Source of the DNA: Bacteriovoracaceae bacterium
Lineage (GTDB): Bacteria; Bdellovibrionota; Bacteriovoracia; Bacteriovoracales; Bacteriovoracaceae
DNA length: 64,000 bases
Direction: 5' to 3'
Assembly: GCA_947377285.1 (NCBI GenBank)
Contig: CANCFT010000002.1
Coordinates: 62,001-126,000 of the forward strand
In this document: one piece after another, positions 34,569 to 43,233 of the stretch
Numbering within the stretch: the first letter of the stretch is position 1
Layout: each line of letters starts with the position of its first letter
Position numbers and translations under genes: made by a program
Notes under the pieces: model-generated
What the model saw: only the letters and a program-made list of their open reading frames with translations
Database searches by the model: none
What the model was told of the DNA's origin: nothing

Positions 34569-35359
34569 ATTCGGCAATGGCGATTCAATTCATTCAAAGT
34601 ATTATTGGAGGAGCCCTACTCATCCAAACCATTGAGTACTTACTTCTACAATCAAGCTTTAGTGAAAAAGGAATTTGGCGGTGGAGTACTATTAGAAACG
34701 ATTTTTACTACCTACAAAAACCATTTCAACAAGGATTAAACTTCTTTCTTCAAGAAACTATTTTTGTAACATTTTTATGGATGAAAATTATTTTCATTGG
34801 ACTTTTTATTACAACATTTTCTTTTGTGCCACACATGTTACTGTCTTGGTTAATTCTATTTTCAACATTTCTAGTATCGCAAAGATTTAGAGGATCATTT
34901 AATGGTGGAAGTGACTATATGACCTTGATCGTAATACTAGCACTATGTATTGAGTCACTGGCACCAGATCATTTATTGGCAAGGCCAATCTTATGGATTA
35001 TTTCACTTCAATCAGTCACTTCTTACTTTATGGCGGGATTAGTAAAAATTAAAAGATCAGATTGGAGAACAGGTGAAGCACTCGTGGTATTTATCCACTC
35101 TCCCAATTACGCGCCACCATTAATCATCAAAAATCTTTTGAAACATAAATATTTAGCTTTTATAGTTTCATGGCTAATAATTCTATTTGAATTAAGTTTT
35201 CCATTTATTTTATTTCAGCATAAATCAATTTTTGTATTGTGCTGGCTAATTCTTGGCCTTCTTTTTCATTTGAATAATGTTTTCAATTTTGGACTCAATC
35301 GCTTTTTATTCGTTTGGCTTTCAACCTATCCAGCACTTTACTATTGTACGGTTCGATAA
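34565..35359 (+). CDS. HTTM-like multi-pass membrane protein
   Basis: A 264-residue protein with about seven hydrophobic segments. The motif SYFMAGLVKIKRSDWRTGEAL and the preceding FRGSFNGGSDYMTL resemble the HTTM (horizontally transferred transmembrane) domain, which is related to the membrane part of vitamin K-dependent gamma-glutamyl carboxylase. The family's bacterial function is unknown. It overlaps the preceding gene by 4 bp, so its role is tied to the SDR-like protein and the anchored partner. No soluble carboxylase part is present. The ATG at 34565 sits within AAACGAATG with weak ribosome-site support. Confidence 0.65.
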   Translation: MNSAMAIQFIQSIIGGALLIQTIEYLLLQSSFSEKGIWRWSTIRNDFYYLQKPFQQGLNFFLQETIFVTFLWMKIIFIGLFITTFSFVPHMLLSWLILFSTFLVSQRFRGSFNGGSDYMTLIVILALCIESLAPDHLLARPILWIISLQSVTSYFMAGLVKIKRSDWRTGEALVVFIHSPNYAPPLIIKNLLKHKYLAFIVSWLIILFELSFPFILFQHKSIFVLCWLILGLLFHLNNVFNFGLNRFLFVWLSTYPALYYCTVR

Positions 35360-35373
35360 CTTAGGCTTTATCT

Positions 35374-35805
35374 TTAGTTTTTCAGACAATTAAAAGTTTC
35401 TTGATAATAAACTTTATGTGGAGGCCAAAATATTGAATCGCGTGGTGTTTCAATTGAGGCATCAATTATTATTTTTTCATTTCCCACACCAGAAGTACTT
35501 ATATATGTAAGTTTTTTCCCATCAAATCTTTCATATCCATATACTTTATCGCCATTAACCGGTACCCAATTAACATGCATATTTTTATTCAAGTCGAGAA
35601 ATGCTAGGATTTTTGAATTAGCATTTGGATAAGTATCATTTTCATAAGTAACTGCGCATGCTGACTGTCCACAAGTATAAGACTCTAACATTTTAACTAG
35701 CTTAATATTTGGATCTTGATTCAATCTCATTAATATGTTTTTTTCACATTCAGAAGCGAATGCTGAACTTGAAAACAATCCAAGAAAAACGATAAAATTT
35801 TTCAT
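35374..35805 (-). CDS. Exported hypothetical protein
   Basis: A 143-residue protein with signal peptide (FIVFLGLFSSSAFA). The mature part has four cysteines (SECEK, YTCGQSACAV, FNCLKN) which probably form two disulfides, and a beta-rich tail. No family is recognised. It is 14 bp from the end of the convergent HTTM-like gene and has its own upstream region of 333 bp. No operon partner is seen. Confidence 0.6.
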   Translation of the reverse strand: MKNFIVFLGLFSSSAFASECEKNILMRLNQDPNIKLVKMLESYTCGQSACAVTYENDTYPNANSKILAFLDLNKNMHVNWVPVNGDKVYGYERFDGKKLTYISTSGVGNEKIIIDASIETPRDSIFWPPHKVYYQETFNCLKN

Positions 35806-36138
35806 AAAAACCTCTCTTAATTTTTGTGACTTTTAATTTTTAACAATTTAAGAAATTAATGTCTAAAAATATCACCGACAGTTTTGTATACATTCTGTCA
35901 CTTTCGTTAAATGTACGATTAGTTTAGTTTCTACAATAGATAAAGGTTCTGCCAATTTTTAAAGTAGGATAAAATATTAAAAACTCTCCACTTCCAACAC
36001 AAAATCAAACCTTTAACATTATTTCGGATTAAATTTAGAAATTTTAGTTAGTATATCAATTATGATTTTTAATGAAATGATAAGGCCATTAAGTTTCGAG
36101 AGCTGCCCTTCGCTTAATATTTAAAAACGAGAATAAGA
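35806..36138. other. Intergenic region with imperfect dyad
   Basis: A 333-bp AT-rich divergent intergenic region between two small exported-protein genes. No gene, RNA or terminator could be supported. It contains an imperfect dyad GACAG-N4-GTATAC-N3-CTGTC at 35877-35899, which could be an operator for the gene at 35374-35805, but the spacers are unequal. A stretch with AT tracts near 36000 shows no clear promoter pair. Confidence 0.4.
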
Positions 36139-36498
36139 ATGAGTATACCAATTTTATTTTTTCTAATATTTCTAAATCTTCCCTGTATGGCCAATGATAC
36201 GGCCGCTTTAAACTTTAGTATTCGAGTCAAAGCTGAAATTGAAAGAGCTTTTGCAGAAGGACAACAGCGATACGATTACGATATTAATAAAAACGTTATA
36301 AAAAGCTGGAAGGATAAAAATATTTCGGCAAAAGATATGGAATCCTATCTTAATGCTTATAATATTGCCCATGACCTAGAAAGAAAGATTAGACTAAGTA
36401 ATGAATTAAAGGCACAAAAATATATTTATACTGATTTCACAGAGCATGTATTTCCGGTATTGCCAACACTACCAGGAGTACCACAAAAATCGAATTGA
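36139..36498 (+). CDS. Exported hypothetical protein
   Basis: A 119-residue protein with signal peptide (ILFFLIFLNLPCMA). The mature region is charged and helical (RVKAEIERAFAEGQQRYDYDIN) and ends in a proline-rich tail (PVLPTLPGVPQ). No cysteine remains after the signal. No family is recognised. The start ATG is 7 bp after a weak GAGAATAAG region. It stands alone between two AT-rich intergenic stretches. Confidence 0.5.
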   Translation: MSIPILFFLIFLNLPCMANDTAALNFSIRVKAEIERAFAEGQQRYDYDINKNVIKSWKDKNISAKDMESYLNAYNIAHDLERKIRLSNELKAQKYIYTDFTEHVFPVLPTLPGVPQKSN

Positions 36499-36594
36499 TT
36501 AATGTATCTTTCATACGAATTAGGTTTTCAAATTTTATACTCAATTATTTATTATTCTTCTGACTTTATACTTATCTGACCATTTACAAGATAG

Positions 36595-38223
36595 TTAAGG
36601 CGCATATCTTTTAGAACAGTTGAAAATACTTGGTTTTAAATCAACTCTAATATTTTCATACACTGTGGGTTTTTTATCGCTGCCAATATAGAATTTGACA
36701 ACGTCTTGTTTACAACTTGAAGAATTATAAGACATTCCAATTTGTGCCCCTCGAATTGTAGTATTTGCTTCAAAATTCAATACCCCAGAGCCTCCCCTGA
36801 CGTAAACATTGAATAAATTAGAATTGCGATCAATATGAACCATTTTTGCAGTTACCCATTCCACATCTATTCGATCTATCTTGCTACCAGCTTCAATAGT
36901 TAAATTCGTTTCATTGTAACCTAAACGAGCATTTAATAATTGAACTCTCGAATTTTCTTCGCCATTGATCATTATGCGTGAAATTTTTGAATCTGAAATA
37001 TCTGCATAATTTATAATTGAAAATTCATAATTTTGATCTGAATAATATGATTTTTTAATATTAACATGGTCAAACTTACTTTTTATTTTATTACCAGGAG
37101 AATAATGTGGCCAAAATTCAAATTCATTGAAATTGCAATTGGAAATCAAAGCGCCATCAAATATTTTTGACTTTGTAATATTACTTTTACCAATTATTGA
37201 CTCTCGTAAAAAAATCAAACTATCAATAATTGTGCTTTCTTTAATTATATTTAAACTCTTAGTATCGTAGCCATTAACGCTAATTAGAGAATTTGTTAAT
37301 TCACTGTCCTGAATTTGCAAATCACCAATTGAGGAAATAATTACATTTGCTAATCGACTATTCTTAATCAGCAATGATGTTTTAACAAGTGGAATCGTAT
37401 TCAATTTTTTCAAAGACATAATCAATGTTCCAATGCCAAGAAAACTATTTTCCAGATCAAAATCTATAGCACTTGTTTGAACAACTGCTCCTCCTGAAAC
37501 TATAGTGTATAAATTCCAATCAGGACTTTCTCCTAATAAATTTAATGCCACTGCTGCATTAATAAATGATTTCATTCCTTCAATTTCCACTTCGGGCATT
37601 AATGATTGATCTTTTTTTAGACTTTGGTCTAAAGCACGACTGACCAAGACTGGCGTCCAAGTTACAAAATCAGCAATCGTTTTTTGATCAACACTTTCAA
37701 CTGCTAAAGCCCAAAGAGATTCATGTACTAACGCCAATGCTTGTTGCTCAATAGATCCTCGAGAAAATTTATCAATGAATAAATAAGTATCACTTCCAAA
37801 CGTACATCCAAATTGAAAATGTTCATCAACTTTAATATTGAGAACCGGAAGATATTTTTCGCAAGGAACGTTCTGTTCTCTATTTTTTGGAACCAGGAAA
37901 TAATTGCGACTAGATACAAAGGAAAAGAATTTGGCAATTTTGTTATCAAAAACTTTATCACTAAACACAAGTGATAAACTAGTTCCTGTTTGATCTATAT
38001 AATCTTTAATTTCCTTTGGAAAACTACTCAAGTCAGCTTTTGTTATTTGATCGATACTACTGGCAGGGCGTCCAGCATAATAAGGATCAGCGATCTGAAC
38101 CTTTCCATCAATAACTACATAGCTTCCTCCACCACCATCCATTGAGCCCCCCGTACCCGCAAAGGCCGTAGACAAAATGAACAGCTGTATTGAAAATAAA
38201 CAAATAATCATAAATGATTTCAT
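36595..38223 (-). CDS. Exported protein with probable beta-solenoid C-terminus
   Basis: A 542-residue protein with signal peptide (CLFSIQLFILSTAFA) followed by a Gly-rich stretch (GTGGSMDGGGGSYVV) of the type seen in many exported proteins of Bdellovibrio-like bacteria. The N-terminal part holds LALVHESLWALAVES near 165, reminiscent of a His-Glu metal motif but without a clear HExxH. From about residue 270 to 500 the sequence repeats patterns such as NSRLANVIISSIGDLQIQDS, ESTIIDSLIFLRESI and NITKSKIFDGALISNCNF, suggesting a right-handed beta-helix of pentapeptide-repeat-like turns. A surface or prey-attaching role is possible. It is divergent from the TIGR02147 regulator gene. Confidence 0.6.
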   Translation of the reverse strand: MKSFMIICLFSIQLFILSTAFAGTGGSMDGGGGSYVVIDGKVQIADPYYAGRPASSIDQITKADLSSFPKEIKDYIDQTGTSLSLVFSDKVFDNKIAKFFSFVSSRNYFLVPKNREQNVPCEKYLPVLNIKVDEHFQFGCTFGSDTYLFIDKFSRGSIEQQALALVHESLWALAVESVDQKTIADFVTWTPVLVSRALDQSLKKDQSLMPEVEIEGMKSFINAAVALNLLGESPDWNLYTIVSGGAVVQTSAIDFDLENSFLGIGTLIMSLKKLNTIPLVKTSLLIKNSRLANVIISSIGDLQIQDSELTNSLISVNGYDTKSLNIIKESTIIDSLIFLRESIIGKSNITKSKIFDGALISNCNFNEFEFWPHYSPGNKIKSKFDHVNIKKSYYSDQNYEFSIINYADISDSKISRIMINGEENSRVQLLNARLGYNETNLTIEAGSKIDRIDVEWVTAKMVHIDRNSNLFNVYVRGGSGVLNFEANTTIRGAQIGMSYNSSSCKQDVVKFYIGSDKKPTVYENIRVDLKPSIFNCSKRYAP

Positions 38224-38374
38224 ATAACTAACTCCAAATAATGCTCTACTTCACTAGTTCTGCATTTGATGGGCCAATATAACAGAATATAAAAATAACT
38301 CATCATTTAATTTATAAATAAATCATGCTATAGTTTACACATTCATAAACAAACACTCTCAAGGGCTTGAAACT

Positions 38375-39187
38375 ATGAAAAAATGGTCAGTTTTTAATTA
38401 TTCCGATTTTAACCATTTTATTCAAAATGAGATTGAAAATAATACTGAGTTAAAGCGTGGCGAGAAGAAAAGGATTGCTGAATATCTCAATATTCATCCC
38501 ACGCTATTAAGTCAAATTTTTAGAGGCAATAGGCAATTCACTGACGAGCAAGTTTTCCTTCTAGGAGAATGTTTGAGTCTATCCGAACTTGAAAATGATT
38601 ATATTTTTCTACTTCATCAAATTAGTTCAACTCATAATAAAGTTTATAAAGATCGACTTCATAAAAAGCGCGAAGAACTAAAGGTTCGTTCACTAAATTT
38701 ATCTGAGAGAGTTGTAAAAGATAAAGTTTTATCCGAAGAAGAGAAATCTATTTTTTATTCCTCTTGGCAATATTCAGCTATTAGGATTTGCTCGTCTTTA
38801 ACAGGCGGTAAAACTCGCGAAGACATTAGTGAAAGACTTGGGATTGAAAAAAAACAAGTAAGTGAAATTCTTGAATTTTTGCTAAAATCTGGTTTATGCC
38901 GGATGGAGAAAGGAAAATATTATCAAAATGTCAGTCGTACTCATTTAGAAAAGACATCTCCTCATTTAAAGCAACATCATGCTAATTGGAGAATTAAATC
39001 AATCCAAAAAATGGATCAGAATTCTCCACTGGATTTAACTTTTACCGCCCCACTTTCACTTTCAAATAAGGATTTTGAATTTTTACGAGAAGAAATGGTT
39101 GAACTTATAAAAAAAGTATCAGAAACGGTTAAAGAGACTGAGCCTGAAGATGTTTTTTGTTTAACCTTAGATTTTTTTAAGGTTTAA
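38375..39187 (+). CDS. TIGR02147-family regulator (Bdellovibrionota/Fibrobacteres type)
   Basis: A 270-residue predicted transcription regulator of the TIGR02147 family. The N-terminal domain (YSDFNHFIQNEIENN, then RIAEYLNIHPTLLSQIFRGNRQFTDEQVFLLGECLSL) is a helix-turn-helix of Cro/C1 character, and the middle has a winged-helix block (GKTREDISERLGIEKKQVSEILEFLLKSGLCRMEKGKY). The C-terminus has LDLTFTAPLSLSNKDFEFLREEM, typical of the family. The family is abundant in predatory and fibre-degrading lineages. Its gene is divergent from the beta-solenoid exported protein at 36595-38223, so it may control that gene. A weak -10 (TATAGT) lies near 38330. Confidence 0.85.
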   Translation: MKKWSVFNYSDFNHFIQNEIENNTELKRGEKKRIAEYLNIHPTLLSQIFRGNRQFTDEQVFLLGECLSLSELENDYIFLLHQISSTHNKVYKDRLHKKREELKVRSLNLSERVVKDKVLSEEEKSIFYSSWQYSAIRICSSLTGGKTREDISERLGIEKKQVSEILEFLLKSGLCRMEKGKYYQNVSRTHLEKTSPHLKQHHANWRIKSIQKMDQNSPLDLTFTAPLSLSNKDFEFLREEMVELIKKVSETVKETEPEDVFCLTLDFFKV

Positions 39188-39298
39188 ATGTCTTATTTAT
39201 AAACCTGTAAATATTGCACTGTTTCACTATTTTTTTAAAAATGAAGTTATAATTCAAAATAAATATTGTGAAATACAAAAAAACGAAAGGATTTATTT

Positions 39299-39607
39299 AT
39301 GAAAATTATCACTCTAGTAATAAGCTTGTTTTCTTTATCATTTGCAGTATCTGCAAGTGAAAATGGTCGATTTAGCAACACTGCTGACTTAATTCAGACT
39401 CTTAATAATAAAAGCTGTGAATCAATTTTAGAAATATTACTAGATAGACAAGGTGAAGGGACTCGACTTTCGAGTGCTGCAATAAAGAGATTATCGATCA
39501 ATGAAAATGATAAATTGGGTCTGGGGTATTACGAAATTTCTGAGCGCGCTTTTGAACAAAGAGATGCAGTTAAAGCTTTATTAATTAAGAAGTGTATAAA
39601 AGAATAA
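39299..39607 (+). CDS. Small exported hypothetical protein
   Basis: A 102-residue protein with signal peptide (TLVISLFSLSFAVSAS). The mature chain is charged and contains two cysteines (KSCESILEI and KKCIKE), possibly one disulfide. ACGAAAGGAT before the ATG is a fair ribosome site. No family is recognised. It converges with msrB with 2 bp between. Confidence 0.6.
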   Translation: MKIITLVISLFSLSFAVSASENGRFSNTADLIQTLNNKSCESILEILLDRQGEGTRLSSAAIKRLSINENDKLGLGYYEISERAFEQRDAVKALLIKKCIKE

Positions 39608-39609
39608 CA

Positions 39610-40134
39610 TTATTTACTCATTTCAAAAAGTTTTTCAAACTCTCCATAGCCACTCGCTTTTAATTTTTCCTTAGGGATAAACTTCATTGAAGCAGAATTC
39701 ATGCAATACCTAAGTCCAGTCGGTGCAGGGCCATCATTAAACACATGACCTAAGTGAGAGTTGGCCCACTTACTTCTAACTTCAGTCCGGTTATCTAGTA
39801 AGCTTCTAGTGGTTTTTGTTTTTATATTATCAAAGACCAAAGGCTTTGAAAAACTTGGCCAGCCTGTACCTGAATCATATTTATCTTTTGAACTAAAAAG
39901 TGGTTCACCAGAAACGATATCCACATATATTCCAACTTGATGATTATCAAAATATTCATTTCTAAAAGGGCGCTCAGTCCCTTCATTTTGAGTCACTTCA
40001 TATTGAATCGCCGTTAATTTTTTCTTAATGTCTGCTGGAGACATTTTTTTATATTGAGCTGAATCCCATGAAAACGAGGGAGTGGAAATCAGAAGAAAAA
40101 TAATTGATGTTAGTGATATCTTAAATAATTTCAT
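39610..40134 (-). CDS. msrB: Peptide-methionine (R)-S-oxide reductase MsrB, exported
   Basis: A 174-residue MsrB with an added signal peptide ([14 protein letters not shown]), so it probably acts in the periplasm. Core motifs: [33 protein letters not shown] with the catalytic Cys near 149. The CxxC zinc pairs of many MsrBs are not seen at the usual places ([26 protein letters not shown]), so this is the zinc-free kind. There is no linked msrA. The gene lies 8 bp from the TerB-like gene upstream and may be cotranscribed with it. It repairs methionine sulfoxide in exported proteins, presumably under oxidative stress. Confidence 0.92.
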   Translation of the reverse strand: MKLFKISLTSIIFLLISTPSFSWDSAQYKKMSPADIKKKLTAIQYEVTQNEGTERPFRNEYFDNHQVGIYVDIVSGEPLFSSKDKYDSGTGWPSFSKPLVFDNIKTKTTRSLLDNRTEVRSKWANSHLGHVFNDGPAPTGLRYCMNSASMKFIPKEKLKASGYGEFEKLFEMSK

Positions 40135-40141
40135 ATTGGTC

Positions 40142-40624
40142 CTATTTTTTATCTGGAAATTTATAATCTCCAGGATTTAAGTGTCGCATAAAAGAATGGT
40201 GAATTTTTTCAAAGACTGATGCCCGGTTGTAGTCTTTGTAAATTTCATCTTCATGATAAGATTGTTTTTCCATTTCTTCAACTTGTGACTCGATTGCTTT
40301 CAAATCGATTCCCTTAAGTACTATCGATTCAAGTTTGTTAAAATTATTCTTTTCAATTTCTGAAAAATCTTTATCGAGAAAACCAATAACACGCACAGTA
40401 TTTAATAAAAATGCCAAATCTTTTTTATCTGTAATTTTCTTGAAGGACTCTTCAAAATTTAATCCATTTTCTAAGTCGGCAATCAAGATTAATCTTTGGT
40501 CATTACTTAGTGGTAGATTTTTGATTCTATCTTCAACCCATTCACGTTCTTCTTTGGTGACTAGTTTGTCTAAATGAACAACTGCAATACAAGATCTCCA
40601 CATATTAAATTTACTATTAGACAT
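40142..40624 (-). CDS. TerB-like helical protein
   Basis: A 160-residue cytoplasmic protein, nearly all helical, resembling the TerB/DjlA-N fold: [48 protein letters not shown] and [28 protein letters not shown]. The TerB fold usually binds metal through Asp and Glu residues, and the acidic positions at the helix starts here agree. Function is not known; some relatives act in tellurite resistance or membrane stress. ATG at 40624 is used over one at 40633 by spacing. It is probably cotranscribed with msrB. Confidence 0.55.
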   Translation of the reverse strand: MSNSKFNMWRSCIAVVHLDKLVTKEEREWVEDRIKNLPLSNDQRLILIADLENGLNFEESFKKITDKKDLAFLLNTVRVIGFLDKDFSEIEKNNFNKLESIVLKGIDLKAIESQVEEMEKQSYHEDEIYKDYNRASVFEKIHHSFMRHLNPGDYKFPDKK

Positions 40625-40800
40625 TGGTTCCATGATTTCTCTCTGTGTTGTGTCGATTAATTAATATTAACTTTTCGGAAATTTGGCGAAATCTCATTAA
40701 AAAATCAACTAAACCTTTTTACTCGGTCAATAGCCTAGACGAAAATAGACAAGTTTGGTAACTTTAGAACTCTTATTAATATACAAAACAAGGAATAATT

Positions 40801-41412
40801 ATGATTACTCTCTATGGAAGCCCAAGAACAAGTGCAGGTCGATGCCTTTGGACATTAGAAGAAGTTGGGGTTCCTTATAATTTAAAAGATGTTGATATGA
40901 GAAATAAAGAACATAAATCTGCTGAGTATTTAAAAATTAACCCTATGGGAAAAGTTCCTGCATTAATCGATGGCAATGTCACACTATTTGAATCTATGGC
41001 CATTAATTTTTACTTAGCTGATAACTATAAAAAAGAATTACTTGGAATGACTTCAAAAGAACGTGGTCTTTCCCTTCAATGGAGCTTTTGGGCAAGTTCT
41101 GAATTGCAAGATCCAATTATCGAAGTTTTTATTCAAAAAGTTTTTATGCCGGATGATAAACGTGACCAAGCTGTCATTGAAGAAAATCTAGCAAAACTAC
41201 CTGATCTTTTAAATGTACTTAACAACTCACTTGAAGGAAAAAAATATCTTACTGGGGATCAGTTCACCATTGGTGATATTAATACTCAAAGTGTCGTTAG
41301 TATTTGTCCAATGATCGGAGTGGATTTAAAACAATATAAAAATATTGATGCTTGGCTTGGAGCAATTTCTGATAGACCAGCTTTTCAAAAATACCAATCT
41401 CTTAGAAAATAA
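40801..41412 (+). CDS. Glutathione S-transferase family protein
   Basis: A 203-residue protein with the thioredoxin-like N-terminal domain of GSTs: ITLYGSPRTSAGRCLWTLEE, and MGKVPALIDGN with the cis-Pro before strand 3, then LFESMAINFYLADNY (the ES motif that binds the gamma-glutamyl part of glutathione). The C-terminal helical domain has GDQFTIGDINTQSVV, with the N-capping motif. The N-terminal SAGR segment places a Ser as potential catalytic residue, as in beta/theta-type GSTs. The substrate is unknown. AAGGAA precedes the ATG, and a strong hairpin terminator follows. Confidence 0.88.
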   Translation: MITLYGSPRTSAGRCLWTLEEVGVPYNLKDVDMRNKEHKSAEYLKINPMGKVPALIDGNVTLFESMAINFYLADNYKKELLGMTSKERGLSLQWSFWASSELQDPIIEVFIQKVFMPDDKRDQAVIEENLAKLPDLLNVLNNSLEGKKYLTGDQFTIGDINTQSVVSICPMIGVDLKQYKNIDAWLGAISDRPAFQKYQSLRK

Positions 41413-41420
41413 TTAAAAAA

Positions 41421-41467
41421 AAGCTAACCAATTTAAATACTATTTTAAAATTGGTTAGCTTTTTTTA
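41421..41467. terminator. Bidirectional hairpin terminator (GST / desaturase)
   Basis: A 14-bp perfect stem (41421-41434 with 41448-41461, AAGCTAACCAATTT) and a 13-nt loop followed by a T run on the plus strand, and A-rich sequence on the other side. It separates the convergent GST and desaturase genes and should terminate both. Confidence 0.85.
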
Positions 41468-41481
41468 ATAACATTATAAAA

Positions 41482-42420
41482 TTAAACGACATTAGCTAAT
41501 AACTCGATTTCTTCTTGATAATCAATAAATTGATTTCCATATTGATCAGTTGTCACTTCAACAGCATTGTCAATTTCTTGCGCTTTAACTTGTTTAACTG
41601 GAACAGGTCTTTTTACATCATAAGCTAAACCAACAAACTCCAATCCCTTTATTAATTGCCAAGTAAGATCGAACTCCCACCACATACGTCCATGGGCCGC
41701 ACAGTTTGATTGAGCGTGGTGGTTATTATGCCATCCCTCACCAGCTCCTAATAGAGCTACCCACCAAACATTACTTGAATCATCTTTAGTATCAAAATTT
41801 CTGTATCCCCAACGGTGAGTCGCTGAGTTAACAAACCATGTGACGTGTAACATAAGAGCTATTCTCATGAACAATCCCCACATGACAAAAGACCATCCAC
41901 CCATTAAGAAAAGAACAGGAGCAATTGAAAGGGCAACTGCAAAATTCCATTTACTTAAAAAGTGATAGTAAGAGTGGCATGTTAAGTCTGGAATATAACG
42001 ACCCCATAGTTTTTGGTCGTCTTCAAATTCTTTATGATAAAAAAGATGGGTCACATGTGACCACCAGAAACCACCATGACGAGCACTATGCGGATCTTTT
42101 TGTGAATCAGAAAATCGGTGATGCAATCTATGCTCGGCTACCCAAAGTAAAACTGGTCCTTGGCCTGACAGAGCTCCAAAAGTCGCTAAGACATATTCAA
42201 ACCATTGAGGAACTTTGAATGCTCTATGACTAAGCAAACGGTGATATGTCAGTGTGACTCCTATTGGGCTAATAACAAAAAATAAAAACATGCAAACCGC
42301 AAAGGCTTTCCATGTAAAAAAGGGAATCGCTGCGATTGCGAGAATATGAATGACAGCAATGCCAATAATATTTCCCCAGTGAGGTTTTAAAGCTTTTGTA
42401 TCAATAGTTTTGTTTTTCAT
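41482..42420 (-). CDS. Acyl-CoA/fatty acid desaturase (membrane, three His boxes)
   Basis: A 312-residue membrane enzyme of the delta-9/stearoyl-CoA desaturase family, with four membrane segments and the three histidine boxes HRLLSH (near 61-66), HRLHH (near 98) and HNNHH (near 228) that bind two irons. It introduces a double bond into saturated acyl chains using oxygen and reduced ferredoxin-type electrons, which would adjust membrane fluidity. The length and HNNHHA context match bacterial acyl-CoA desaturases. It is a single gene, ended by the shared terminator. Confidence 0.92.
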   Translation of the reverse strand: MKNKTIDTKALKPHWGNIIGIAVIHILAIAAIPFFTWKAFAVCMFLFFVISPIGVTLTYHRLLSHRAFKVPQWFEYVLATFGALSGQGPVLLWVAEHRLHHRFSDSQKDPHSARHGGFWWSHVTHLFYHKEFEDDQKLWGRYIPDLTCHSYYHFLSKWNFAVALSIAPVLFLMGGWSFVMWGLFMRIALMLHVTWFVNSATHRWGYRNFDTKDDSSNVWWVALLGAGEGWHNNHHAQSNCAAHGRMWWEFDLTWQLIKGLEFVGLAYDVKRPVPVKQVKAQEIDNAVEVTTDQYGNQFIDYQEEIELLANVV

Positions 42421-42586
42421 ACTAAAATTTTACACGGCCTTTATTTGATTAGGGAAATGAAATATAATATTTTCATATATTTTATTATGAAATCAAACTC
42501 ATAGTTAGCTTAACCGACTATTTCAATACGCCAATAAAACCAAAATAATTGTGAGTAATATCAACATAGAAGTTTATAATTACAAA

Positions 42587-43159
42587 ATGATTACTCCACT
42601 TATTCAAAACAACTATCAAATTAGCAAATGGAAAAATGGTAATGGTACAACTTCTCAAATTGCCATTTTTCCAATTGAAGCAACTTTAGCCGAAAGTAAT
42701 TTTTGGTGGAGAATTAGTTCTGCTACAATTTCAAAATCAAGTACCTTTTCAAAATTTCCAAAATTTGAAAGAGTACTAATTATTTGGAAAGGAGCTGGAG
42801 TTAAGCTTAATGAGTCAATCCTAAATCCCAATTCCCCTTTTATTTTTTCCGGTGAAGAAAATATTTATTGTGAGTTGTTAAAAGAAGAAACAGTAGTTGA
42901 TCTTGGTATTATTTATAATAAAGAAAAAATTAAAGTTGTTACAAACATAATGACGCTTTCAGAAACCACAATTTATAAACTATCAGTTGGAAAACATTTA
43001 TTTTTTTTGGCAAAAGGAGACAATTGTTCTTTTAATAGAATGGAAATATCTAATGGTGATTCAATTTTAATTGAAAACATTAACGAATTAGAAATTACAT
43101 CTAAATCCTTTTTTAACTCACAAAAAAATCTAGTACTTTATCATATTCATCTCTATTAA
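42587..43159 (+). CDS. hutD: HutD-family protein
   Basis: A 190-residue cupin-like protein of the HutD family: ISKWKNGNGTTSQIAIFP at the N-terminus, NFWWRISSATISKSSTFSKFP and RVLIIWKGAGV, the typical FSxFxGxxRxL-like block. HutD accompanies histidine utilisation genes in many proteobacteria, where its exact function, perhaps as a regulator of pathway flux, is uncertain. No other hut gene is adjacent. The ATG at 42587 is used; a GTG at 42551 is an alternative and neither has a good ribosome site. Confidence 0.8.
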   Translation: MITPLIQNNYQISKWKNGNGTTSQIAIFPIEATLAESNFWWRISSATISKSSTFSKFPKFERVLIIWKGAGVKLNESILNPNSPFIFSGEENIYCELLKEETVVDLGIIYNKEKIKVVTNIMTLSETTIYKLSVGKHLFFLAKGDNCSFNRMEISNGDSILIENINELEITSKSFFNSQKNLVLYHIHLY

Positions 43160-43233
43160 TTTACCTATGGAATTCTTTTTGCAATCCTGACTTTGAGAAA
43201 AAACAATTAATACTCAAAGTTAAAGGAAATACT

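Noticed and set aside
41925-42218. A 97-codon plus-strand frame inside the desaturase gene
   Set aside because: It is the antisense shadow of a well-conserved desaturase with three His boxes.
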